64,000 nucleotides of DNA from Anopheles merus. Its lineage: Eukaryota > Arthropoda > Insecta > Diptera > Culicidae. Location: contig NC_054084.1 in the NCBI RefSeq assembly GCF_017562075.2, forward strand, positions 10,086,140-10,150,139, read 5' to 3'. This document shows, piece by piece, positions 9,826-22,149 of the stretch (position 1 is its first letter; each line of letters starts with the position of its first letter). The notes beneath the pieces were generated by a model. It had not been told where the DNA came from. It saw only the letters and a list, made by a program, of their open reading frames with translations, and searched no databases. The translations under genes were made by a program, and so were the position numbers.

Positions 9826-12760
9826 GGAAGATTCTCATCCACAGCGAAAATTGCAATTCAAAACGTATACAGTCAGACAGACGCCAGAGGGACGAGAGCG
9901 GTTATTAGCGAGCATATGTAACTTTTTCAAGCGAACAAGAGGATTTCTGCAACCCCTTTTCTGCCCAAGGACTCGTTCGTGTCGAGGGTTTGCGGACTGT
10001 GCGGACGAGAAACACATGTTGTTGGCTGAATGTTTTGGCCTGCTCCGTGCTTCCGTCTCGAATGCAACTGTGAATGATGATTGAAGTTGGTTCGCTTTCT
10101 TTCCCATGTGCCATCCATGCGTTCCGTGCTCGATCGTGGTGGTCCGGTGTTGCTTTCCCGCCCCAAGACCCGGCATCAGATCGTCGGAGGTTTCGGAGTT
10201 GAGAATATTGCATTTGCATGGCAAAGAGCATTCGCCGACGAAAAACGAACCAAATCGACCGGCAAATACACACCACCACCACCATCTGGGATGCAATTCT
10301 CAGGTTGGAAGAAAGTGCCCCGTTGCTGCATCCCGTGCCCATGCGACCTTGCGGTGAAAATTGCATTGCGCCCTATCTTTCGAGGGTGTCGGTTTGGTCC
10401 AACAAAAAAAGAGAGATACCCACAAGATCATCCTCTCCGCCTTGAAAGCAACATGCTCGAGGCATTTTAAGAAGAGTGCAACAAACGAAACAAAAAAAAA
10501 AAACAGCGCACATATAACAAATGTCTTTCGAGATGTTACACCGTGAAAGTGAAGTGGTGCAATTGCAACCAGAGAGAGGGAGAGAGAGAGAGAGGGAAAC
10601 GAATGAATAGAGTGGGAAGGATGAAACGCATCATTTGCGAACGCGTGACGGTCCTCCTTTGCAGACTCTGTCGGGGTCGTTTTGTATGCTGCTCTTTGGC
10701 AGATTCGCCGCGTAATTACCATTTGAATGAGACGGATAAAAGCTGTACAAGAGTGATCGGTTACGGGTAATTGTAGGGGTTTTGGCGTGTTGCATTTTTT
10801 CGGTTTAGGATGTAGCGTGGATTTCCTGTGCAATGAATTTGAATGCACTTTTTTTTTTGGGCAGGAAAAAGGTACAATTGAACGATGGTGCCCGTCCGAT
10901 GCAGGAAGTGTGATGGAAGGTTTAGTGTTTTTTTCTGACCTTAACAATTTCACTGACAAATCACACTCTTTGCTGGAGATCTTCTTCACAAAAAAGGGAT
11001 ATAGTTTGGAGAAATTGTTTTAATACACCGACTCTCAGCCAATGGAGCTTTATCTTTAATTTAATGAGATTTATTGCAACATGCCGTGAGGCTTGGACAC
11101 TTTTATTGTCGTGTCAAAGGCTCCGGAAGTCGCCACCATCTGTCCAGCCGCAGTTTGTCGCAGTAACGCCACAGCCCGTGGGTTTAACGACCGGCGACAA
11201 AATCATCTCATTGCCTTTCGGCACGGCACCAACCACCACCACGGTGGACATCATTTAATGACGATGGAGAGTGAAAACGTGCAATGAAACATGCGCTTTC
11301 CCCCCTACCTAATACCACCTCCTTCTCATCACTCTGCGTACGCCAGTGGAAAGTGAAAACTTTTGCACCTCATCCTCACCGTCTCCGTTCCGTCACAAGC
11401 AGTGCAAACCCGATGCTCTTTCGTTGCTTTCATCTTCACGCACATATGAATCAACGGACGCCTGCCGGCCCAGACGCCTTGCCTTCCGATGCGGAGAGGA
11501 AAGAATGTCGCCAATGACACTGTCCGTGCGTATGGAATGGCGGATACCCTATACAATCACAAACCTAACAAAACAGCTACTTGGTTTTTGGTTTTGCGCA
11601 AAACAAACGCCGCACAAAAACACGCATAATGTCGCATAGAGCAAAGGCAACGCGGTGAGAAGCACGAGAGGAAGGGAATATTAAAACCCTCCCCTCTGAG
11701 CGTTTTGTCCCCTCTCCCACGTCTTGTCTTCTTCCGCAGCCTAACAGACGACATCGACCGAAATCCTGTTTCGGTTGGCACAAAAGTATCACGCGGCCAC
11801 ACGACTTCGGAACCATTTTTCGGGTAGACAAATGCCCAAAAGCTGGTTATGGGATTTTATCTCTGTGTGGAGAAGTGTTGAGACACTTCGCGTCTTTTGC
11901 TCAACTCGCGATCGTGTGTGTGTGTGTGAGAGTGTGTCTCAACGCGCGCATATTTTTGTAACTGTTTTGCTTGTCCAATTTATGATAAGAAAGTTGTTCC
12001 CCATCTGTTTTTTTTTCTGCGGGAAGAGACCACAACACTACGTCCCTCGCACATGCAAAATAGCTCCGGATCTGTCTTCTGCGGTTCCGGCTCATGCTCT
12101 TTTAGCTTCAAATTTGTTGCCCAAATAGTGCAAAAACATCCGAAACATCCTGCTTGCGTAAAGCAACCTTTCGATTGGCTTTCGGCTTTGGGCCTTTTTT
12201 GCATTAAAACTACTCTCGCCTGCATCGAAACCGATTCTGCGGAATATTTAGATTAATTCCTCTTAAGGCTGCGGTGGGGCGCGATCTTTAAAGCTCATTA
12301 TTCTACCGTAACACAAACAAAAAAACACGATGACCTTGGTAAATGGATTAGCAAAAAAACGAGCCACAACTAATCGTCAAAATCCTTCAAACAAGCGCTG
12401 GTTAACAGAAATACCGATATCAAACTGGAACTGGTGGATTCTGGGTGGTTGCGGTTGATGCCGAAGCAAAAATAGAGCTCCACAAGATGTTTATCTTGCG
12501 TGGCGACGATCTCGTGCCAACTTCCAGGAAGGTTTGGCGGAAACACGATCACAGAGGAGTGAAAGTTGAATTTAAGTTTGATGTTTTGAGCTTTTCGATA
12601 CAACACAAAACACGAGCCAAAGAGTTTTGCATTGTTTTTTTTTTTGCTCTATGAACTCCAGCATTTTTATTTGTTTATTTTTATACTATATCACTGTTAT
12701 CAATTCCATTATACATCCAACGAATTCATTGTTCTTGTCTGATTTTGACATTTCTTCTTT

Positions 12761-12768
12761 AAAAAAAA
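12761..12768 (-). terminator. Pol III T-run terminator for the tRNA-Arg gene
   Basis: Eight A on the plus strand give eight T on the transcript strand, starting 19 bases beyond the 3' end of the tRNA. Pol III stops at runs of four or more T, so this is an adequate terminator in the right place. Confidence 0.75.
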
Positions 12769-12787
12769 GTATTTCAAGCTCTCGAGC

Positions 12788-12859
12788 GACCGTGACAGGA
12801 CTCGAACCTGCAATCTTCGGATCCGAAGTCCGACGCCTTCTCCATTAGGCCACACGGTC
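12788..12859 (-). tRNA. tRNA-Arg, anticodon UCG
   Basis: On the minus strand this 72-base gene folds into a complete cloverleaf. The acceptor stem is GACCGTG paired with CACGGTC, seven perfect pairs. The D stem is GCCT with AGGC. The anticodon stem is TCGGA with TCCGA around a loop CTTCGGA, whose central bases are TCG (UCG in RNA), reading CGA arginine codons. There is a 5-base variable loop, and a T arm GCAGG/CCTGT with one G-U pair around TTCGAGT. Both internal Pol III promoter boxes are intact, and the B box reads GGTTCGAGTCC. There is no intron, and CCA is not encoded, as is normal in eukaryotes. A Pol III T-run follows 19 bases downstream. The gene lies within the inferred giant intron in the orientation opposite to the host. 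A protein frame at 12627-12848 runs across it and is spurious. Confidence 0.97.
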
Positions 12860-13898
12860 GTTGTTGGGTGCCGAGCGCTCGCAAGCAAACAGGTTTGCTT
12901 GCGTTCGCGCTCGCCTCGACGATAAGATTGTTAGAAACCCTCCACAGCGCGCTCCACTGCTCTTCTCTTGTCTGTTATGTCGTTTTGGACTTCGAATGCG
13001 TCTTCGTCGTCGTTCTACTATCCCTCCCTTCCTGCCTGCTGTGCCGCATTTAACGGAACAGCCAGCGCGACAACGGCCAAGTGCCAAGGCGAGAACGTGA
13101 TGTTGACGGTAGCAAGTAGCGAACAGATTAGAGAGCAAAACGGTCAAAACTTGTTACAAATGTGTACGGCTCTTTGCCCGTGCCCGCTGGTAGGAGAAGA
13201 AAAAAACATGTGGCCTTAACAATCCACACAGAAAAATAAGGCACTGGCAATGTTTACCGAAGAAATTATGTCGGAAACACACGCGGAAGTGGGTGTTTTG
13301 GGTTTTTGGACTGGGGTTTGCAGGGGGCCTAACGTACCGCCACTTGACATGACCGACCTTCATTTTGATGGTGGTGGTGCTGGTAGTTGGTAACGGGGTG
13401 GCGTCTACCTTTTTTTCCACAAGTCTAACACCAAACCAGGTTCTAAATTCCTCTCAAGAGTGAAAAGTTAAAAAACATACATCGAAATCCTCGCCGCTTT
13501 TTCTGAACGAACGCATCACGCGTACGTGAATGTTTATGTTGGTTTATGTTGGGCTCCGCTTCTTCATCCACCCGTCTCTCGCTGCAGTGATTCTGTTTGC
13601 CTGTTCGCATGTTTTGCGCTCCATCATGGCCACCGAGAGGCACCTGCCCGCAACTGGGTAAGGCCTGCCGCCAAGGCCTCTTCAGAGATTGAACCCGAAG
13701 CGCCTGGAGAAGATCGTACAACCAGTAGGCTCGAAGAAGCTTCCTAAAAACGCCTCTACCCGAGCGCTGCTTGAACGATCGTGGAAGGTGGTTCAGATTG
13801 GTTTGGAAATGGCTGGTGCTTTTTCTTTTGAAGTTTTCTCCTCGTTTCCCTCAAACCGCGCGATCAATTGCTCTGGCCTCTGGGTTGGATCGTAGAGT

Positions 13899-13916
13899 AG
13901 CCTTTTTAAAAAGGCT
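13899..13916. repeat. Perfect 18-bp palindrome
   Basis: AGCCTTTTTAAAAAGGCT is its own reverse complement. Allowing one bulged T at 13898, the pairing extends by four more bases on each side (AGAG with CTCT), giving a 22-pair-equivalent symmetric element. Confidence 0.9.
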
Positions 13917-16900
13917 CTCTTAAGGCGATGGAATGCCAAAGGAAAACAAGTGCCTGCCTACACTTGATCGGGCTCGATCACTTGGCATTTTTCGGGGGGC
14001 CCTTCTCAGCCTCGAGAACTCTTTGCGCCCCGGGTGTTTGTGTTTGTGCTGCGTTGTCGGTGTTGGAGGCGGTGAAAGGCTTCAAGGGTAAAGGGGTTCC
14101 CGTAAAGATAGGATAGTACGTTAACCAGCGTACCAGCTGGCCCTCGGGTGAAGCAGTGAAAAAACAGGGACGAGGCTCACTTTAAAAATCTCGAAACAAC
14201 ACAAATAATGTCAACAATCTTGCGCTGGCGCTGGCATCAAGCAGGGCATCAGCCATGGAGCAGGGAAACGATGAAAAGATTTCCCTACAAACTACCAACA
14301 CACAACACGCTCCAGTGTTCGACATACGAGATCGATCTCGGCTCTGACCGGTGCCGAAACCAGACTCGAATTACCAAACAGCCCTCACAGTGACAAACCC
14401 AGTCCACGAGGACGCGTCTACAGGCAAAACAAAAAGAATCTCTGTTCAGTGCCGTTGGCTTTGTGTGTCTGTGTGTCTGGGCTGCGGTGACAACAAACCA
14501 AACCAAGCCACTGGGAGCTCAAGAAAAGCCGCTCCGAGACGTCGACAAACGGGTAACGGTGGGTCCCCTTGTCACCGTCGGCTGTGTTCTCTCTGCTCTG
14601 TTCAATATTCAATTACCAATTTCCGAGCCGCTTGCTTTCGTTGTTCGGCACGAGATCTAATCATCTTGCCTTTGGGGAGGGTTTCTCGTGTTTGAACGGC
14701 CAGCGCCCGCTAAACATGACAGAGCAACCGGAGGGGGAGCCTCGGCTGTGGGAGGCTGCTGACGAAACCTGAGGGATCCTCCGGTTTTTTTGTTTTTATT
14801 TTCTCGCCACCATTTTGTCAGGCGTACCTCTGTCACTGTCACGTGATTTGACTGTACAAACAGTGCGCCGACGATGGGGGTCTTCCTCCGTGTATGTTGC
14901 GTGTTCGAGGTTGCAGTCATCTTCGCCGACAGACACACACACACGCAGAGTCCGTACCTTGAGGAGTTCCCGAAAAGTGCATAAGAATAGGGACAAAGAG
15001 AGATCGGGAAGAGAGATCACAACTTAGGCAATCTTCTGAGGACAGACTTTTGGAGCTTAGTTTAAGGTTTGTTGACATCGTTGGTGCATTCGGTGGAGTT
15101 CTCGAGTTCCAGTGCACGTTCTGATGTCTCCGGCAGATACGTACACAGGTGCATTGAGGAGTTGTTTGTCGATTTCAAAGAATTTTGGCGAGACATTGAT
15201 CTCTGGAGTTCGAAGACATCGTAGAGCGCTGACCTAAGAATTGATGATGTTGGTTGAAGTTTCCAATCAACTTATAGGAACATCAATTTCCAAAAGTCTG
15301 CTCAGACGTTCGCCTTCTCCTAGCAAAAGCAGGAAATGATTATACATTTATAAAGAATTCATGATTAAAGCTCGTATCTGTAGCATCCTTTCGCTGTATT
15401 CAAACCACAGCACTCGCGCGATATTCACGCTCTAGCAAAAGAATGGCAATGGAAACTGTATACGCGCACCACCGACCACACTATCTCCGTTTTGGAACTC
15501 TCCCCGCTATGGTGGCTCGTGGTATCGTTTCCCGTCGAGAACAACGAACACCAAACAAAGGAAGGATTGCGATGTATTTCCGCAGCCTTCATTAGTGAAG
15601 CAATTCCTCCCGGGGACTATGGGTAAACGAGGATAAAGCGAAATATATGTGTATCAAACCATCCAGACACAGCAGCGTTCTGATGCTGCGCTTTCGTTTC
15701 TCCTGGTACTGAGGAATGGTTTATACTGCGCGCTGCTAGAGCAATTTATTTACAACTTCCGGGATTTAAGTGGACCTACAGATCGGCATCGCCCTACCAG
15801 AGCGATGTTCCTGCACGTACGGAGCCTGCTGTACGAGAAGAAAGATAGCCTGTCTGTGGTACGTCTGTTCTCTGGGTGGGAATACATGCGCGAACGGAAG
15901 CCGAGGATCAGACGCTTTGATCTCGGGATCGGTTCCTTGTTTCGAGCGAGCACATGCTCCTTCTGGACGCCGTGGACCTGGGCCTGGTGCTTGTCGAGCA
16001 ATTAATAACGGTCAGTTTATAATCATTACTCTCTACAGTATTCTGGACGAAAGTTCAATTGTTGGTCAGCTCACCCTATCCCGCATATTCCACACGAGGT
16101 GTTTGGTAGTGCAGTAGAAATATGACGGTCATCGTGCCCATCGTTTGGCCGGTTCTGCCTTTGTAAACCGCAGAATCACATAAAATCCCAATGCACAACC
16201 CAATCAAGACACGAGGAATGATTACGTTAAATTTCACACCAGCATACAAAGTGGCTCCAACAACGATCATAAAGAGCTGCACCACGGTTGCCCTCATTGG
16301 CATAGAGAGTTGCTGATGCTTTCGATTTTCTGGTTCGCTTCTATCTTAGACTCATCATCGAAAACGATTAAAGGAAAATCGATATAGGCTCTAGAACTCT
16401 CGCTTCCAATTTCACCAGCCAGGGGAAGATTGAAAGGCGGTATACGGCTGAGATACACTGGTGAGCTGCGGTTCTTGCAGACATCGATCGGTGCGACTTA
16501 ATTAGGGCCTTAATCCGTATGATTTAACGAGAGCGCGGGATCGCGCGCCTGGGAAACGAAACCTGCTCTGCCGGCGCACGAAAGCGCAAGTTCACTTTCC
16601 TCCACCGACGACGACCCGAAAAGCGAAAAGGTTCTAGTTTGTGTTGTTTCATTACGCCTGTACGCCGTTTACCTGCTTTTATGTTCCAGCGGCGCTGCAT
16701 GCAGGGCATTGTGGTGCCCTCGGACGACCCTTAATGATGCTTTCGAATGCTGCGATGCTTCTGCTGCTTCTGGTTCTGGGCTCCGTTCGGTTCCACAATA
16801 TCTCAGGGCCCCCATTTTCCAATTTCATTCGTTCCTCCTTTCTTTCTTTCTGCTGCTTTCGTATTGTTTGCGTAGCTTCTTTTTTTCGGGTCTCGGTGCT

Positions 16901-19900
16901 TCTCCCGGCTGCTTCTGCATGCTGCATTCGATTTACGCCGCTCTGCCGTGGAGTTCAAGTGGAAACCGACTGAGGTTGATTATGAGTTACGACCTTGGGA
17001 ATCATTATCGTATACATGCATACACACGCGCACACACACACACACACTTGATCGAGCGTAAGGGCAAGGGTTCACAGGTGTTTCTTCTGCCGCAGTCGTC
17101 GGTTCATCTCAATCGTGGCCCGGCTTATTGCTTATGTTGTGTGCATGGTTTGCTCATCGGACGATCTCTTTTTCGTTCCGTTTCGTGACCTTATCTTCCA
17201 CACTCAGCAACGATTACTGCTCACTGCGCGCATCGGTGGAAGCTCATGTTAGGAATTAAAGAAACGATCGCGAAGTACTTTTGTGGCTGTTGAGTTATTG
17301 CTGTTGAAGAGAAGGAAAAAAACGAACCCTTTTATGTAGCCAACTATCGCGATATGGTTCGATGAGCGCGATACTTGTATCATCTAGTTTAGATTGAGCG
17401 ATAATCAAAGCATAAGTGAATCTTAATGGTGAGAAAAAGAAAAGATACTAAGAGCGTTTGTCTATTATTAAGCTCTTTACAGATATCGTTTGTAAACACT
17501 TCAATCCGGTTCGAAGGACCAAAACAAAGTAAAACGTGTAATGGTGAACTGAGATGATTTTCGGGCTTGCTTTTAGTTACAATTTTGCATTAAAGCATCC
17601 TGGTTCTGCACTGCTGGTCAGTCGTTTGCTTTATCTCAATGTTAATATTTCATTTCACAGGATCTCGCGGAGTTGGACCGTGGTTAACCTGGAAGATGAC
17701 GGCCCGCCGGCTGAAAAATGTCTAATTTATTCACAGAATCCACCATTGCGTCACATTCCCATCACCGCACAGGCACGTAATCCCGTTAGTGTACATGTTG
17801 AAATCCACGGATGAACAACACAAGCCTGAGGGGGAAATATTTTGGCTCCAAAAATACCATTAAGCAGCTACCATGAGTCATGAGTGTCCCTTCGTTTCGT
17901 TCAGTTTGGAGGTTTTTTTTACATTTATTCTGAGGCGTGTGCCTGCGTTTCTGCCGTTCCATTTTCTGCTATTTGCAAATACTTTTACCACTCGCGGACA
18001 CTCCCTTGCTCATTATGCTGGGAGTGTATAGCCAGCGCGTCCGGTTTGCGTTCCTTTCGACCTTGACTGCTCATGTCACCAAAACCCGCGTTCGCTGTTC
18101 GCTCGCTTAACGACGCGCAAGTCTTTCGTCTCGATGGTTTCAGCGAGCTGCTGCAGGGCCGCGCTTGTGAAGACGTATTTCTTCTTGGTTTTTTTTTTTA
18201 TTTGCTTGCTCACCACCGACCAAACGATGGGGTTTCTCTTATCGTCACTGGCAAATGATTGCCTCGTTCGTCCTATTCCCGCCATTGCCACTCTTGCGCT
18301 CGCGTTTGCCATATTTTCTCAAACGTTTTAAAATCACAGCATAGCTATCATGATTGTGGTCAGTCCAAGTGTGTGTGTGTGTGTTTGAGTATTTTCTTCT
18401 TCTTCTTTTTTCGCAACCATACAACAACCGGTTTGCCATTGCCTCGACCTGGACCACAGTCACCCCGCAGCCTCGGGTTTGTTGTTACCTTCTCTCCCCC
18501 TGTTTTGGTGCTTTAAAGTGCCTCCGGATAGTAACGGCACGATCACCTCCGGGTGGATGGAACGTGGCAGGTTTTTTTTTCGTTGTTGCTGCTGTTGTTG
18601 CGCTAGCCGTGCCTCAACGATGAACCACGCAGCCTAACGCAGGTGCCAGTAGATCTTCCCCGTTCGCTGCTGCAATCAACCCTCTCTGGGCAAGCAACAA
18701 CACTCCGTAGGGCTGGTGCCTGCTGGACGGGCGTAAAAATATCAATGTTTTATTGCTGTTGGCTACTGGCTGGTGGCTAGATAAAGCGGCAGGCAGATGA
18801 TCGGTAGCTCTCGCCGGCACTCTGTAGGGCTGAACGGGTAGGACATCGATTGCATTCTGCCTCGCTGTACTGCCCCGTTGCTCAACAATGATGACGCTTG
18901 ATGTCGCTTTTGTGTCGACGAACACACGGCACACGATCGCGGTTCGTCGCTTGGTACTGCGCTGATGTCTTTCGTTGGCGATCCGACGAACAATCCGAGC
19001 GGGTTTGAGTGATTCGATTCGGACGCGCGCCGTGTTGCCGTACGGATCAAGCGAAAGCAACGTGATAATCCAAACTCGATGGGGAGAAGGCGGCGTGTGA
19101 GTGAAGCAGGGGAGGATGGATTCGGTGCGAGATGCGAGAAGTCTGCGTCAATTTTATGCTTCAACGCGCGCGAACGCGAATGTCCGTTTGTGTATGTGTG
19201 CTTTTTTTTTTATCTACGTACGTTTGTCGAACATTGTGCGAGCTTGTTCGGCCGTTTCTCTTGCCGGCCGCGAGATCAAGCTCGCAGGTTGTATTTTTAG
19301 CAGTTTGTTTTCTTTTTGTTTTGCTTCACGACTGATGCTATCAGCACTCTGTGCAGAAGATGAAACCCCCTTCGGTATATTGCTCCGTTGCTACCAGGCG
19401 TTTGGTTGGGTTCGAATCGGTTAGTTCACCCTTGCGCACCCGGCTCAAGGACGTTCGCCTGTCGGTGGACCGCAGAGCGCTGGCAGAACGTAATGGAATT
19501 CCAGCGGAAAGCAAGTCTCTCCCATGTCAACGTGCCGAGCCGAGCCGGGCCCGACAACTGGCAATATTATTGACATCGCCAAGGATCTTTCCTTGCACGC
19601 CTTGCCACCGCCGTGTTCCTCCCTGCCTTTTTCGGCGAGCTAATGACGTTAAGCGATTTGTCATAGAGGAGCGCTCGCCCCGGAGTGGCAATCGCGAAAC
19701 GTTTAGACCGTGTGCGTAAGGTGCTGAAAGCGATTACTTGAGTCGATCGTCACGAAAAAGGAGTCCTGTGTTTGTCGTGTCTGACGACGACAGGTTGGGC
19801 GATCGTTCCGTTGGCGATCGCTGATGTATCGCTACAATGTATGTCCCGTACAACTTTGTAGGCTGGTAAACTCTCGTCTATTCCGGAAAATTATTCCCTC

Positions 19901-20556
19901 GACAACTACAAAAACAATAGCAACATGTCATGTAGTGTCACCCATCCTCGGGAATCTCGAGACGTTCGACACAGGCTCTGGCGATGAACATGTCAGACCA
20001 GGCTGCGAGTTGATGGAGATAAACGATATTTGCCTTTACGATTTGTGGTCGTGATCTAGAAATGGATAATGACAACAAAAAACTTTATCAAACGCGATCA
20101 CTATAAGTCCTGCTGGATGTGAGCCAGCGTTGACTATTAGTGCTTCTTTCCTGCATCATCTTTGTGTCAGCCAGGGGAAAACAAGTTCGTACCACATTCT
20201 TATGCGCTTGATGCTACCATGTTGTACCAGTGCTATGGTGCTGTCCCGTCCGCTTATTACATAACTATTCAAGGGTTTCTTTCCTGAACTGTGCAGTGAG
20301 TTATTCCCAGTTACCCGGCTACACGCGCTGCTCTGCTGTCTCATGCCCCTACTGCCTTTTCCACTGAGCTCTCATAAATTCTCTGCGTACGTGCAACAAT
20401 GATGAAACTGCTACTGCTGCTGCTGATACGACTTGCTGCGGTGACGATCAGCAACTAAGATGACGACACTATTATGCTGCGCAGTGATTGCAGCCCGCTC
20501 CACCGTACAAGGTTCGTGCGATCTTGCGCCTGTGCAGCTTTCTGGGGTACGTGCGT

Positions 20557-20807
20557 TGTGTGTGTGTGTGTGTGTATCGTATATCGTCGTTACCTTGGCC
20601 CTGTACCGTCACCGCAAGATCTTCTAGGTCTTTATCGATCTCGATCGAATTGTGCGGCATCGGAGGAGCGGGTTCTGGTTTTTAACGGCCGAGACTGCCA
20701 CGTACCACGTTCTAATGCAATGTAACAGCGTGTTTTTGTGTTGCTGTGGTGATCCTCTGCTTCACGCAGGAATGAAGCGTTTCTACACACACACACACAC
20801 ACACACT
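20557..20807. repeat. Paired GT and CA microsatellites
   Basis: A (GT)n run at 20557-20575 and a (CA)n run at 20785-20807 lie about 210 bases apart. They are complementary and could pair in a transcript. The sequence between them shows no gene. Confidence 0.9.
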
Positions 20808-22100
20808 TACATCAGACGCACCAGGAATCGATCGAATCTGAACCGATCGCTGACAGCAACGGTACTCTCGGGCGGTTTTGTTTGGAAGCAAAAGGGACCC
20901 TCGTCCTCCCCGTCTCCCGCCGAGCAAACTGATCCCGATATCACGACGAAATAGAACGGGTAACCTACGCAATGGCACACTACTCGCGCTCACGCGGAGA
21001 CTGGTGACAAGCAGATTCCATCGGTCGCCACGAACGAGTTTGAATCCGGAGGCCCGAGCTAACCGCAAGCTCAAACCTCGAGCCGACCCCGTTTCACAAA
21101 CTTGATGTCTGGCCGTCGAATAATATTATGCGTCGGTTTTGCGGCGTTTGTGCCTTAGAACACGATCCATCGGCGGGCGGGCATTAGAACCGCTTCCCTT
21201 TGGAGGTTCGGGAAAGTGCTGCAAATGGAATTAAATTTCCCGTCCCCTAGCGTAGCTCATTTACCATTTCCGAAAAGAAACGCAGTGGAGCAGAGCATCC
21301 CAACAACGCCCACTGGCCACGAGATGGGTTGTGGCTGTCTAAACTTAGTCGTCCTTAAATGTCCCACCCCGAAACCGCAACCAACCGTTGCGTGGCTTGA
21401 TTTATTTCTTCTGATCGATGCGTCCCTAGGCCCTAGCGGTCCTACGCTTCTACGCTAACGCTGTGTCTACTGTGGCGGGTCTAAATTTATGTCAACCACG
21501 TTTGAAGCTGAATATCTCATGCACCGTAAGCGTTCAGATATGCTCTCGCGGTGAAGTAATTGGTTGTGGCTCGGATCGTTACCGGATCTCGGCCCGTCCC
21601 TTTCGGGGAGGATGAGTTCAGGAAGTTTTCTCCATTTCCAGAACCTTTTGTGAGGAGGTCTTTCGATAAGGCTGGCCAACCGACTGTTCAGCTACGGGTG
21701 GTAGGTTGTCGTATTCCGTTTTTTTTGTTGAGAATGTTTCTATCGCTGCACTTGATTTATGGGAAGTAGCGAGCTCTTTATCACTTTTTATCAACAAAAA
21801 GGGTCTGACACACAAGATGAATAGAGTGTTGGTCGAGTCGGAGGTCATAACTCTAAAGGGTTTTTTGTTTGAGTAATTTGATACTATTTAGCTCAAATGT
21901 TCTTAAATCTTAATGTCTAAAAATTAGCATCTCAATGATATAAAGCTTCATGTAGCCGACTCTTCTGCAGACTCTTCCTACCAACTACCAGATGCATCGA
22001 CAGCCTCCCACTTTCCCACTCGCAGCCAGTTGATCTTGTTTTAATGTTGTTTCATACGAACAGACATCATTTATCTCTGGCCCAGCCATCTTTCTAATGC

Positions 22101-22149
22101 ATTTCTTGTTTTCACTCTTCTCGTTTGCAGGTCAGTCAGTCAGTCAGTC
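22101..22149 (+). other. Candidate recursive (ratchet) splice site
   Basis: A pyrimidine-rich tract ends in TCTCGTTTGCAG at 22130 and is followed at once by GTCAGT, the start of four and a half GTCA/CAGT units (22131-22149). An acceptor directly abutting a donor-like GT is the hallmark of the zero-length recursive splice sites known from very long Drosophila introns. GTCAGT is weaker than the usual GTAAGT, and the repeat itself creates the match. It could instead be an ordinary acceptor of an alternative exon, or simply unused. Confidence 0.3.

Larger units (their letters stand above)
7634..12760. other. Intronic stretch: repeats only, no gene seen
   Basis: An acceptor-like CTTTCCACAG followed by GTAACA occurs at 7869/7870, and a strong isolated donor CAG/GTAAGA occurs at 8926/8927. 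Neither bounds a convincing exon. Contents are the tandem duplication at 8583-8675, CA and GT runs (8809-8821, 9367-9386), GA runs (9554-9566, 10571-10594), the long CT array at 9762-9822, and T or A homopolymers. Open frames of up to about 230 codons on the minus strand (10300-10989) look like chance. Confidence 0.6.
12860..22100. other. Intronic stretch, no established gene
   Basis: No gene with recognisable homology is present. Notable contents are the 18-bp palindrome at 13899-13916, a donor-like TGG/GTAAGG near 13658, CA/GT runs (about 17025-17047, 18370-18384, 20557-20575, 20785-20807), a (CTG)n-like run at 20408-20428, and T homopolymers. On the minus strand, 15745-16530 holds two adjoining open frames, one of them hydrophobic, and an AATAAA; they are discussed as a finding but not accepted as a gene. 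A strong acceptor TTTCACAG at 17660 precedes an open frame of about 50 codons without a convincing donor. Confidence 0.55.

Noticed and set aside
12627..12848. A 73-codon frame reaching into the tRNA
   Set aside because: Its end is the antisense of the tRNA-Arg gene; the tRNA fold explains the sequence.
19400..19420. B-box-like GGGTTCGAATCGG, considered as a tRNA or SINE
   Set aside because: No A box at the right distance and no acceptor stem; a similar isolated match near 39312 (minus) was rejected for the same reason.
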